In this document: positions 26,947 through 38,690 of the stretch, piece after piece
Numbering within the stretch: the first letter of the stretch is position 1
Layout: each line of letters opens with the position of its first letter
DNA from: Holacanthus passer
Lineage: Eukaryota; Chordata; Actinopteri; Pomacanthidae
NCBI GenBank assembly: GCA_025331565.1
Contig: JAFREQ010000035.1
Coordinates: 5,828,001-5,892,000 of the forward strand
Length of the DNA: 64,000 bases
Direction of reading: 5' to 3'
Position numbers and translations under genes: made by a program
Notes under the pieces: generated by a model
The model's database searches: none
Seen by the model: the letters and a program-made list of their open reading frames with translations, nothing else
Told to the model about the DNA's origin: nothing

Positions 26947-28182
26947 TCAGAAGAAGAATGCATTTATTTGTATCCTCCTTCTGCACAATTTGTTTTTTAG
27001 AGTCCTCAGTTCTCTGGAAACATTTGACAGGAACTCCTTGTAGGTCTTCAGGACGACACAACCGTAGACCTTCTGCTGGAAGACGTTCTGAGGTGGAGGT
27101 AGTGTCGTCGGCCCCCCCGCCGGCTCCGGTAGAGGCAGGTTTGGGAAGAGGCTCTGATAAAAGCTGTTTATGAGAGCGCTCAGGCTCTTGCTGCGAACGC
27201 TGACGGTGGTGAGCTCGGTCAGCAGCGGGCTGGTGGGCGACTGTAAGTCTGTCTGCTGCTCGTACACCCGTTTGAAATGTGGGAAGAAGGCCTGGAGGTG
27301 CGTGGAGATGCTCGCTATCCTCTCTGAGGGCTCCAGGCCGGAGATGTTGGGGTCAGGGATGTCGTTGACTGACACCTTGCAGAAGAGCTCTGACATTTCT
27401 CCTTGAGAGGCTTTCTGCAAAAAGGCATAATGAGATTAAAGATAATAAAGGAGCACGAACAGTCTGCATGTTATGTTTAAAGGTGGAGCGCTGGATTAAG
27501 CACAGCAAAATAAGATACAGCAGATTTATGTCTGCACTCACATATGTTTTGATTAGGTCGACAGATTCCTTCTGTACGAGTCTGGTCAGCTTCAAAGTCT
27601 GTTGCAGAGAATTCCCACACTCCTGGTTTCTGCTTGCTGCCACAGTTCTCGTTGAATCAACAGCCATAACCAGCAGGAGAGAGAGTAACGCTGAGGAGAA
27701 AGGAACTGGTCAGTTAAGGTTATCCTACATCCCAGTGGTGAGAGGAACTTCATTTTAAAGCCACAAGTGGAAGGCAGGAGGGATAAAAATAGATTCTTCA
27801 CTTTGCAAACTTACAGCAAGTGAAAAACTACAAATCTGCTATATTATCAGATCAGACATTTCATAAAATCATATACTGGAGCTGTGGCTTTCACTTCAGT
27901 CAGTCTCTTCAAATATTCTGCAAACAGTTTAAAACTACTTCATTGATGCTGACAAGTGTTCACAAAAGTGTGAAGCGGTAAAGCTGAATGTGAAACTTCA
28001 ATCAGTTTCAGGCAGCTGTAGGCAGCTATAAAATTACCCACAATAGTATGAAGAATAGAGAAGTAAGAAAACATGCAATTGTGTTTAATTGTCTTTTATG
28101 TTTTAATAGAAAAGTAATAAAACTTACTTGCTGCTGCTTCCATAAACTGTTGAAAATGCATGCTCTTTACATGACCATTCAT
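26947..28182 (-). CDS. lif: LIF/M17-like IL-6-family cytokine
   Basis: This is a secreted four-helix cytokine of the LIF/CNTF/CLCF1 branch, expected to signal through gp130-type receptors and STAT3. Three exons join in phase: 28128-28182, 27542-27690 and 26947-27414. The protein is 223 aa from the first ATG, or 216 aa from an in-frame ATG at 28161. Its N-terminus contains a hydrophobic signal core (TLLSLLLVMAV) built across the first intron. Mature-chain landmarks include Cys in NQECGNS, FCKV, YGCVV and KLCRR, and two N-glycosylation sequons (NISG, NVSR). The segment VFQQKVYGCVVLKTYKEF matches the LIF helix-D region (family pattern VFQ-K--GC-LL-KYK), which favours LIF/M17 over CLCF1 or CNTF. 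The gene is compact, with a TATA-like and STAT-like promoter and an AU-rich 3' UTR. Which start is used cannot be decided from sequence. Confidence 0.85.
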
Positions 28183-28242
28183 TCTCCTCTCGGTATCACA
28201 GGCAAATTGCGAGGACTCGTCATAATCACACTCCTTTCAAAC

Positions 28243-28325
28243 TTTTTTAAAAGACAGAAACCACACATTTGTCATAGGAGGAAATGACGTGCACTTTGTG
28301 AGGCAACCAAATTTCCCAGAATTTC
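28243..28325 (-). promoter_or_regulatory. Candidate lif promoter (TATA-like, CRE-half, STAT site)
   Basis: About 65 bp upstream of the first lif ATG there is a TTTTAAAA TATA-like box (28,244-28,252). Farther up are TGACGT (28,285-28,290, a CRE half site), a STAT-type TTCCCAGAA (28,313-28,321) and a GGAAAT/TTTCCT ETS-like core beside it. The order and spacing suit an inducible cytokine promoter. The evidence is motif-level only. Confidence 0.4.
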
Positions 28326-28354
28326 CTCCTTTTTTTTTTTTTCAGACATGCTTT

Positions 28355-28424
28355 TTTTTTTTCCTTCATGTCCCGACATGCCTTCTCTGTGAAAAAGGCA
28401 TGTCGGGACATGAAAGAAAAAAAA
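28355..28424. repeat. Near-perfect 30-bp stem inverted repeat
   Basis: Arms 28,365-28,384 and 28,395-28,414 are perfectly complementary over 20 bp (TTCATGTCCCGACATGCCTT) around a 10-nt loop. After one mismatch the T-run at 28,355-28,363 pairs with the AG-A-run at 28,416-28,424. A third copy of the GACATGC motif sits at 28,345-28,351. It lies just upstream of the candidate lif promoter. It could be a young foldback or MITE remnant. Confidence 0.85.
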
Positions 28425-28429
28425 TGTAG

Positions 28430-31400
28430 GGTCTAATTATTATTACATTTCTGACCATATGGTGTAGCACAAAGTATTTTTAATAGCACTTCCTTTTTAT
28501 GTGTGCCTGGAAAACTACACACAAATGTGACACATTTAAATTGCATTGTACGAAATTGTACGAAAATGATTGAAGGACTGAGGTCAGCCTTTGACACAGT
28601 CACTGACAGGCTTTTTTTTTTTTTTTTACTTCCACCTACAGAGCATGGGGGAGAAGGTGAGAACTTAATGGATGTGAAAAAGTAAAAGTGAGCTCAGCAC
28701 AGTGCATGAAGTTGCACAGTGATGATTTCTACATAGTGAGAGCAAATGTACCTTGAGCAATGTGAAGTTCCTTAAATTCAAGTAAAAGCACGTCATACAG
28801 TAGCAATCTAATACCAAAAAGTGGTTTTGTGGTTAAATATGACTTATGGCTTAAATATGACTTGGATAATTCAACAATAAAACCACACATGCTACAACAG
28901 TTAACAGTTAAGTTTACCTTAATATAATCAGCAAAGACAAAGGTGAGCCTTGAGAAAATGCAAGTAAAATTCTTAAAAGCTGCAATGTGTGGCAGGGAGG
29001 GGTAGTTTCAAACAAACAAGGGGATTTTAGAGTAGAATTGGGTCTGAAAAAAAATGAGAGGTGTCATGAAAACAATCCCAGAGAAGCAGCCTGAGATGAA
29101 CTTTTCATATTAAGCCACCGTCTCTTGAACATTTCTGCTGAACTTTGTCAGTATAACTGTGACGGCTGCTCCTCAGACCATGTGTCTTTTTGCAACAATA
29201 TTTTCATGCGGGTATTTGAACAGGAAGCTGGCAAGGTCACAGGAAATGCATTTCTCAATCAGAAACTTTTACAAGTGCGTAAAGGGGAGGGTCTGCTTCG
29301 CTGCACTAGGCAATATGTCGGTGTCATCACACCGCAATCTAAGAGTTTCTGACCAGCTCTGCTCTTATTATTAGAGGATGATGATTTAATATGCTGACAT
29401 GTGACGATGGGTGTTGCATCCTCCAGTGAGTTGTTTAGTATGTGAGGAGGAACTGGATGATTATGATTATGTCAATAACACGAACAGGGGTTTTCAAGTG
29501 TTGTTTAATCTCATCATCGTCACCGCTGACTTCTAGGAGTGATGGTCACTTCTGCTTTGAGGCGCCCGATGATGTGTTTGTCTGCATCACCATTTATCGT
29601 GTGTGGGAGCAACAGGTTAATTTGCACTGAAACTGAAACACTGAGAGCTGCCATGACCCCCACCTTTTTTTTTTGTGATATGTGGTGATCACATTTTGGT
29701 TTCAAGCATCCACACTCGATGCCACATTTCTGTCAAACCACTGACTACTTGAGAAAGGACAGGGGGAACTCGACGCACCACAACCCTGTCAGCACTACTT
29801 CAGGTAAAGGTTAACCACTCTTCTGCCCTCCTCGGGGCTTTCCAGTTGCCCCAGGGGATAACAGAGGGGTTGCGGTGAGGAAGGCAACTGCTGCAGATGG
29901 TGCCGCAGACGTCGACGATTCAAGGAAACTACAGTCAGATTCCTGCCAGTGTTTACACTACAGGCATGACCCCCAAAAAAGCCCAAAATCAACACTTAAA
30001 TCAAGCACCCTGAAATGTAAGGAAGCCTGGACACTCGGCAGGGCAACTTCCCTCCCACCTCCAGTTCCCCTTTCTGGTTTTCACAAGTTATCTTTGACCT
30101 GCATGTATGTTGGTAGCTTTACAGTAAATCACAACAAACAGCATTTGATAGAATATGGGTCACAGCGGTGGCAAGAAAAGCAAAAGTGAGAAGTCCTCAA
30201 CCACATAAGAGAGCATTTCAAGGAAATTCAATCACAAACAATAAGAAATGCACTGTCATTAGATGCAGGATGTTGATCGAGACTCCTTTTGTTTTTTTTC
30301 AACAGAATCTCTTTTATTTCGTCTTTGAACTGCACAGGAAATGGTGAATAAGGTTGTTTAGGAAAGTCCCCTTTATTCTAACTAAATACATCTTTGTAGT
30401 AACTTAAAATTCACACAAATTGTAAGTTCATAACTGTTCTGAAGCTCTCAGGCAAAAACCTTATTCAAGCACCCCAATAGCACTTTTTTTATGGAACCAT
30501 TTGTCCGCAAGGCTTCAGTTTTATGTGACCAGACAAAAGGCCTTACTGCATATGAGAAACCTTTTCATCAAATTTCAGAAAGTTTGTGAAAATGTAAAAG
30601 GCTGAAAAATCTCGAGGAGCCATTCGACTTCAGAACACACAGAATTTAGGTTTCTACGTGTAAAACAAGAGCATTTAAGTTCTATTGCCATCAGAAATTG
30701 AATGTCATTATATTCCTCCGTTGAAAATACTAATTCAGGGGACGTCTTCCACCCTTCAGCCCTGTGAGGAACATGACCGAACATTAATACAAGTTGTGGC
30801 TCTGAAATAAAAGGAAAAAAAAAATACAGGTAAAGAAATACCTGTCGAACATAACAGGGTTGCATTCAAGACCACCACATTAAACAATGTTTCAAAAACT
30901 GACCCGTGATAAAATAGTATTTATTTTTCATACATATACTTCATTTTTAGAGGGTTTCACTGCATGGGGTACTCTAAATATGTCATGAGTGTTTGAAAAA
31001 CTTAGTAGTGTTTTGACTCAGAGGGCAGGGAGTTTCAAAATGCTTCACGTTTACATTTTGTAAAAATCAATTGTCTCTCCAAGACAAAAAACTACAAGGC
31101 TAAAGGTGGTATTAGAAATTAAGCACCAAACAATTATCCATCCATTCAGTATAAATGGAAACATTGTGCAACCTGTTCAATGACCATAATGAACATGGCA
31201 AAAAATATGTAAATCTGATCATTAGACACTAATTACTCCAACGCAATCTGGACCCACATGTTGTGTTTGTAGAACCGCTGATCCATAAAAGATCTTATAA
31301 GATATTATAAGAAGTCTGTGGTTCCATTCACCAGCATTTATACAATCTGAGAGTCTAGTGATTTGACTTAGCAATATATTGAGCTATTGTATGACCATAT

Positions 31401-32605
31401 CTCTATATTATAAAACAAAAACGAAGCAAAATCTTTATCGTTAAGCTCTGTTATCAGTAATAGACCAGTGTCTCTGTATGTTCTAGCTATATTCTCATGT
31501 ACAAATATTCATATCAAAAGTTATACAGCACAATTCTCACCATTTTCCTTTACAAGAACTTTGATTAGTGAACATTAAATGATTCACAAGTTTAGATGAA
31601 ACCAAAACAAAATGGTGCCGGCCTCAGTAAATAAAATATAGATATAACAAACACGTAACTAAAATCTGCTTCAGGCACAACTTAAAGAAAGGCATTTGTG
31701 AAATTATCATATCAAATATGGCGCTTATGTCCAGTATCCATAGGCTTAAAACCAAAAAAAAAAATGCTTTTATTTACAAACAGCTAAAATCTCTGACAGA
31801 TTCATGCTTCACTTCACAACCTGAATTTGCCCTTAAAGTGCATGCAATAATAAGCAGTTTTACCAAGTGGGATCTTGAATTGTGATAAGATAAACGGGTT
31901 GATCAAGCTAATGCCAATTGATCCTACATATCAAATAAAAGAAAAGGTAAGAACTGTTGCCTAGAAAAGTGAGGGACCACAGTATACTGTATGCATAAGC
32001 ACAATATGGAAGTATGACCAAAAAATAAATTTAAAAAATCAAATGAATAAACTCTGACTTTATCCAGTGACCCCATACAGTAATATTCACATTCAGAGCA
32101 TAAAATAAAAAGTACAGAATAAAATAAAACTAATAAAAAAGACAAAGCAGCTTAACACCACGGTGGAGTCCGCAGCTCACATTCCACAATGTCCCTCCAT
32201 GTAACACACACATTAAGCATCATACGAACATGATGGGTTTCTACTTAAACATATCAAAGTGCCAATTTTACTAAAATTTCCTGATTTATTCAATTCATAC
32301 CAAAAGGAGGAAATGGCATGGAGGAAAGAGTCTGTTACTTTGAACACATAAGTTTTTGAGTTACACTGACTAGGTTTGATTTTTATTGACATGTTGTTGT
32401 AGATTCTTTTGTTTGACTTTCCCCCTTCAAGTTTCACAAAAGAAGTTCTCATTGCACGTTAACACCTCGATTCGAAGATGCAATATCTAAGAGAGAAGAA
32501 AAGCAATAGAGAAAGTTATCCAGCTTTGTCACCGTGGACGTGACAAACGGTCAAGTGGACGTGAAAAGGGCACGGATATGTTGTCCTCTAAAGATAAATC
32601 CACTT
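28430..32605. other. lif upstream region and taok3 3' flank
   Basis: No exon was recognised on either strand. The AT-rich right part (about 30.3-32.6 kb) is probably taok3 3' untranslated sequence. Minus-strand AATAAA signals occur at 30,313-30,318 and near 30.92 and 31.77 kb, so the 3' UTR could be up to ~2.3 kb long. Short poly-T/poly-A runs are scattered through it. Confidence 0.5.
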
Positions 32606-35600
32606 TCATCTGTTGTCTTCTTTGGGGAAGTCCAGAGATCCCAGGCTCCCAAAGCCGAGGCTTCTACTTTCTGTGTCAAAAGCGTTAATTTCTCTGTCCT
32701 GTCGTTCCAACAAGTGCTTGATCCTTTCGGTGCGCTCCTTCTGAAGTGCAGCCAGTTCCTCTTCAATCTGTGATCGGAAAATATTAGGGGAGTGTTTCAT
32801 TACATGGGCTCTAAATAAAAAAAAGTTGACATGTCACTCAGCATAAAACATTATGTAACTATCTTAATTATCAATTGATCATCAACGCAAAATTGATGGA
32901 CATTACTTCAAACTCATCAAATGCGAAGATTCTCTGTCCTACAATAAGTGACAGTAAACTGAAAATCATTGCTCTTTGGACTGTTGGTTGAACAAAACAA
33001 GCGAACATTTTAATAACCATTTCAAGCTGCTTGGTGGGTTTTCCCAACTGCAAACTCACATGTTTGAGCCAGAGGTAGCTGAACCTGAATGGACCTACCC
33101 CACAACACTTTTGTCATTTGTGGCTGTAATGAACACTGCAGCCTCTAGGGGGCACTAGCAGGACACTAAATTGTAAAATCTCCAAACAATGCTGTAATAG
33201 TGTTGTCAACATATAAAACATCTCTCTGGACATTGCCTCCCTCCCCTGAGGTGACTTTTAAACAGTGTGGTATCATGCTGCATTTATTTAAAGTATTTGA
33301 GAATGGCTTTGATCTTAAACCTACCTTCTGTTCAAGGTGCGCTCTGCGTATGGAGACCTTCTGCTCAAGTTTCTGCTGCTCTCGCTCGTGTTGGGTCTCC
33401 ATCTGTGACTTGGTTTTTCTCTGGTAGGCGTCCAGGAGCTCCATCTCTTGCTTCAGCTGCTGCTTCAGAGCTTGGCACTCTGTTTCCTGTTCTGCGTCCA
33501 ATCGCATCTAGAGACACAGCGAGACAGAGGTAGTTACAAACACATCAGCAACAAGCTCAGGTTGGGCCTCATTTATCAAACTACAGGCCAATCATTTTCA
33601 CAAAAAGATTCACAAAACAACTGTGGCATTAAAGGCAAATTCAAATGTGTGATGAAGTTGGAAAAAGTTGATGCACGTGATGTGAAGAGCAAATGTGTAC
33701 GAATAAATATCCAACATACAAATGATGAATGAGGCCCACTTTTGCTACTCAAGACAAGATGCTTCAGGATCCTCGTACCGCTTGTGAAGCCATCATCTCG
33801 TTGATGCTCTGCTCATACTGCTCCGCCAGTATAGCCAGCTTGCGTGTCTGCTCCTCCTTTAGGCTCTTCAGGATGGTCTTGTGGTCGCCTTTGGGAGAGA
33901 CCTCTAGCTGATGGTTCCTAAGAGCTTTGTACTGCTTGTTCTGCACCTTGCAAGTATCCTGGAACTGTTTCTTGATCTGCATCTCCAGTGTCTGCAGAGG
34001 GTTCAAAGACAAAGGAATGTTAGTGTTCTGGTGTTCAATGTTACATTCAGATGGTAGAACACAATTACTTAACAAAACTTGTGTTACTGGTTGACTTATA
34101 CATGGATGCAAATAATTCTACTGAACAATAAACAGCTACTCTCTTGCAGCATCTCTTAATTTGACTGACCGATTCATTTAGACAAATCAATCAGAAACTT
34201 CATTTAATTTCACCTTCTCAAGTTACAAATGTAGAGGAAATCATTTTGAAGTGGATTAAGTGGAATAAATAATTTATTCATTAATACATTTATTTGTTTG
34301 CAATACAGAAGGTGTGTTCCATTGTAGGTAAAACTTAAAAAAAAAAAACAAATACTATCAATAAATAGAGGGAGGAGAAAAGATTTAAATTTGTGAAAGA
34401 TATCAGATGAAAGTTTGGGGAGAAGCAGTTTATGGTTTTTCTACAGATTTCTAGTGGGCAATTTAGAAGATACGAGCTACAGATGTACAGCACCTACAGA
34501 GCTCTCATATTAAAGCCATTATGTAATCCTCTTGTCCTGACACATGCCTTCCATAAACAAACTTTTAAAACCTCTTGAAATGAAGTTTGTTGGATATCAA
34601 CTCACTAAATAACCACATAGTGGCAAAGAGAAAGCTCCAGGCACCTTGAGGTTTCTGGGCTGCTGCCGCTGCTCCAGAGTGTGTTTCCTGTGCAGTTCCC
34701 TCTGCCGCCGGCCGTTGTACTCCTCCTGGTTTTCGAGCTCCGTCTGGTGCTGCAGCCGCATGAGTTCGATACGCAGCTTCTGCAGCATCTGAAGCTGCCT
34801 GCGCTCCATGTCCTGGGTAGACTCGTCCTGCCGGATCATCAGGGCATGCTCCATCTCCTTCTGGGTCCTCTTCTTGTTCAGCTCCTGGGACGAGAAATTT
34901 GATGAGTTTTGAATGAAAATATATTCTGCTTTCCACCATGTGAGGCTGGTTGATTGACTTTGTGGACACTAAAACATAAACAAGAATGATGACTGTGGTG
35001 TCCCTCAAAGTTAACTGTTGGGTCCTCATCTTTTTAATATCACATGTTTCTTTTTTCTGATAAAGTACATAAATTTATTGTCTTCTCTTATACACCTATG
35101 TAGATGGCATACAACTGTAAAGTGTAACAATAACTATAGGGTTTTCCTGAGGAAAATGATAAAACACCCAGAACCAATTAGTAAATGACAGCTTAAACAA
35201 TAGCTAAATTTGGAGGATTATTGTTTCACAAAATGTTCTTGTGTCCAAACTTCTTCAGAAAACACCAACAGTCAAACCCAAAATTGCGATATTTCATTTT
35301 GAGATCGGCTGCACAGTCTGATTATACATTATGTTATGGAATGCTAGGAGATCTTTACCTCTCTCAGCTGCTCCTGTTCAAACTCGTGCCTCCTGACCAG
35401 ACTCCGGCGTTTGAGGGCCCTGCAGCTCCGGTCGTAGACCAGTCTCTGCTGGGCCAACAGATGAGCTTCCTCCTCAGCCTGAGAGCGCTGTATTGTTTCT
35501 TTGTGCCTGGACAGACGCTCCTGCTTCTCCTCCTTGGGTGTACAAGGGTCTTCGCTCATCTCCTGTAACACACCCACAAATAAAAAGCACAAAAACAAGA

Positions 35601-36916
35601 GAACAGAGTGAGAGGAGTGTGTATTATCTGAAGACAGTCTCGTGTATTTCACATTGAACAGATATAATGTGTGAGATCATAAACTTGTATTTGTTCATGA
35701 TATTTACTTCTTTGATCTTGTCTTTGCAAAGCCTGTACTCTTTTTTCTGGTTCTCTAAGAAAGTAGTCAGCTCTTTCTTTTGCTGAGCAACAATCTGTTG
35801 CTGGATCCTCCTCTCTTCAGCTGCAGCTGACTTCATCTGTGAAGAGACATTAAAAGATTTCAAATGATCACCCTTCACTGATCTCCGAACTGTCAAAAAA
35901 TGCCATCGCAGACGTGAGTTTGACTTGAAGCAAATTACATCACTTTGTAGTTTCCACCTCATTCATAAATAACACCTGCTGTTGAGGCCATACCTCTTTG
36001 TCTGTTTGAGCAGCGTGGCGTTTGGCCAGTCGTTCCAGCTCAATGTAAGTGTTGTTCGCTTGTGTCTCTAATTCCTTCTGCAACCGGAGCCTATGCTCAT
36101 CCATCTCGGCCTTTAGCCTGTTCTCCAGGGCGATCAGCTGCTTCTGGTGCTGCCGCCGCATGCGCTTATACCCAGACATCTGCTCCCGCAGCTCAAAGTC
36201 CTGCTCATGCTCCTGGATCTACCTGATGACCTAGACAGGAGGAACACAGGAAGCAGGAAGTAAAAGAAACAGAGCAGGCAGAGAGAGAAACAACTGCCAT
36301 GGTGGAGACAGACAGCTGGTAATTCAGAGTCCGTGGCCTAAAAACAGAGCATTTACAGGACAGTGCAAACAACAATTCTGCAACTGAAAAGTAATCAGTT
36401 TGCAGAACTTAACAAGAGATGATAAATGATACAGATTCCTGACAATCCTTTAGGGTCGACTGTGTGTCTTTGAGCATCAGTGTCACACAAAAGAGATGAA
36501 GTTCAACAATATACACAGGCCCTGCTGTTAAATCCCATTCATACTCTTGATTAGAATCAACTCTTGATCATATAAAGCAAAGAGACTTAATCAATCAGCC
36601 ACTTCAGCACCATTTCTGATGAATACGTAACATTCATATGACACCACCAATCTGAAAAAGGACTCTCCGAGAGCAGATGTGGAGATGCATCATTTACAAT
36701 CTGACAAAATCTCACTGGTAACAGACACCAGGGCAGAGGTTTATATAGAATACATATAAATGCAATGCACACACATAAAAAGCAGAGGCAGAGAGGGAAG
36801 CTGAGGATGGAAAAAAAAAAATGACATCCATTAACAGGATCCGGTTGCCATGACTACAGATGTACAGCTGAGAACACAGACACCCCCTCCCCTCCTCACC
36901 CCCCGCCGCCTGCACG

Positions 36917-36951
<35 letters not shown>

Positions 36952-36969
36952 GTATTTTCCATGCAAACT

Positions 36970-37020
<51 letters not shown>

Positions 37021-37159
37021 TTCGTACCAAAGATGCTGATGTGATGGTGGCAATGCGTTCACGGGTCTTGCAGTCGAGAGACCGGCTCTGGTGAGAAGTA
37101 GGCCGCAGCTCTGGCCTGGTGTCCCTGTGCACAGCCTCATCCCTCACGCAAGCATGGTC
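32606..37159 (-). CDS. taok3: TAO kinase 3, C-terminal coiled-coil half only (no kinase exons seen)
   Basis: TAOK3 is a STE20-type MAP3K with an N-terminal kinase and a long C-terminal coiled coil; only the second half is here. Eight exons, all phase 0: 37028-37159, 35994-36230, 35708-35836, 35359-35562, 34645-34884, 33779-33991, 33325-33507 and 32606-32767, giving 499 codons before the stop. Landmarks are DHACVRDEAV and RERIATITSASL (linker), MSGYKRMRRQHQKQLIALEN, EMQIKKQFQDTCKVQ, EQYEQSINEMMASQA and the C-terminus LDFPKEDNR, which separates TAOK3 from TAOK1/2. The second exon starts V-I-R-stop: TAG at 36219-36221 replaces the family's Gln (VTRQ). An AG 12 nt inside the exon would allow in-frame skipping. 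Without skipping, the frame could restart at Met 36,179 (438 aa). No kinase exon is seen between 37.2 kb and hspb1. The rest is intact, so recent decay, a short isoform or an allele/assembly effect are all possible. Confidence 0.8.
36917..37015. repeat. Compound (CA)n and (GA)n microsatellite beside a taok3 splice site
   Basis: CA units run 36,917-36,939, followed by CA/CG-rich sequence. GA units (about 22) run 36,972-37,015. In transcript sense the order is a 5' splice site (37,022-37,027), then (CT)n starting only about a dozen nt into the intron, then (TG)n. Such pyrimidine tracts can bind PTB-type factors; an effect here is speculative. Confidence 0.9.
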
Positions 37160-37273
37160 CTGCAGGGGGGGAGGAAAAGGAGGAGATAGTGGGGCTGGGT
37201 GCTTCCCAGGCCCGCCGCACTGGCCGTTTCCGCTAGAGCCGCTGTTATTGCCGAATCTCCCTGAATGCAGCAT
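37160..37273 (-). other. Possible alternative N-terminus for taok3 (in-frame ORF)
   Basis: An open frame of 38 codons starting MLHSGRFGNNSGSSGN, rich in Gly, Pro and Ser, runs without a stop directly into the first taok3 exon in the correct frame. The exon also has a good 3' splice site (polypyrimidine tract plus CTGCAG), so this may just be intron sequence. The surrounding 37.2-37.5 kb is CpG-richer than the neighbourhood. It would be coding only if transcription starts locally. Confidence 0.25.
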
Positions 37274-37819
37274 GCAACATCCAGCTGTAAATGCATCCTT
37301 CCCCTGCTACTGTCTGCAAGTTCTTCCTGCGAGAGAAAAGAAGGGCATCGCCGAGCAGAGGCAGCCGCCGGATGGATGGATGGATGGATGGTGGTGCTTC
37401 TTTCTGGCGTCCCCCTCTTTTCCCAAAGAGGAGGAACCAAACGTCTCCGCCGGATAAAAGGCTGAATTATGCAATGCCTACCATTGATAATGGGAGACAG
37501 ATAGCACAGGGATGCACTTCACTGCCCCTCTGCTTTTCCGTTTCAACATGCGAGAAATGTTTGGGAGGAACAACACTTTCCCTGGCTTCCAATGCTCGCA
37601 TGTGGTGCCATGTTGAAAAAGGTTTGCATCACATAAGGCACATCCCGACATGGTTTTCCCTCGATGCTGAGGCTGGATGATCCGTTTGTATTCCACTCCA
37701 GTTTGTGTCCTACATTTGCAGCGCACTTGGTCATGGTAGGTGGTTCTGGTGCCTTCTATTCATCTCTTTGCTCTGTCCCTCTTCTACACTCCCCCTTCCT
37801 TTAAAGAGACACCGCAATA

Positions 37820-37821
<2 letters not shown>

Positions 37822-37852
<31 letters not shown>
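37822..37852. repeat. (CA)n microsatellite
   Basis: About 15 uninterrupted CA units lie upstream of the taok3 exons. Confidence 0.9.
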
Positions 37853-37855
<3 letters not shown>

Positions 37856-38257
37856 CTGAAGTCATTTCACACCATAAGATCATCCTTCAGAAATGAGAGA
37901 TATCACTGATGAAGTTTACTGATGTGGTGAGAACAATGGACGCTAATGTGGACAGCATGCATGTAAATCATCATCATCATCATAATATAATTGATTATAA
38001 TAACAATGATAATAATAATAATAATTTATTTTATTATGCATTTACACCAAATCTCACTCCTTTTTGAAGTCCTACTACATAGTCATATTCAAAAATAAAA
38101 TAGCTTTATGATACATTTTCTTCTTTTTGAGGAACATTTTTTTCATTATTTCTGTGTTTCATCATAACTCAGATTATTTTTTCTGTGTCTTTTTTTGGAA
38201 CATTACTTGTATTTTGATTTTTTTTTATGATAATAATGAAGCAGTTATTATTCCTGT

Positions 38258-38690
38258 CATTGCTCCATGCGGCCTCTGGAGGGCGACAGACACAAACATT
38301 AAATGCAGTCTCTGTCCGTGGTGCTGAATTTGTCAAACACAGTGTCATCACTGCTACTGGAACTATTCGTACTTCTTCTATAACTACGGCAAACACAAAG
38401 TACACCAGCAGACTGTGTAAAAGAAGTGGACGCCAATGTGGAAGTGCTTTAAACCTGCATCCTTTCCAATGGCCAGCAGGGGGCGACTCCACTGGTTACA
38501 AAAAGCAGTCAGATTGCATAGTAGTCTATGAGAAAATTATTCTACTTCTCACTTGATTTATTACCTCAGTAAACATTTTCCCAATGAGTCTGGTTTCAAT
38601 CGCTTGTTTCAAATCTTCATTGATACAGTCTGATGGTCATTTTGTAAATTCTGGTCCCATTTACATTAAAATTGGCAGCAGCGGCTTGGT
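38258..38690 (+). repeat. Dispersed teleost repeat
   Basis: This contains CTCTGGAGGGCGACAG, the phrase AGCAGGGGGCGACTCCACTG, then ATTGCATAGTAGTCTATGAG and TTACCTCAGTAAACATTTTC. I recognise this ordered series from many percomorph genomes as a high-copy repeat. It has no coding capacity. The exact class and ends are not determined. Confidence 0.55.

Noticed and set aside
34565..35029. 154-codon minus-strand frame in the taok3 region.
   Set aside because: It is a shadow of the taok3 exon 34,645-34,884 read in another frame.
36850..37044. Repeat-rich plus-strand frame with His-Thr and Arg-Glu runs.
   Set aside because: It is translated microsatellite (CA and GA tracts).
38169..38556. Open frames over 100 codons on both strands near 38.2-38.5 kb that might be missing taok3 kinase exons.
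   Set aside because: The underlying DNA is a dispersed repeat and no kinase motif (glycine loop, HRD, DFG) is present in any frame.
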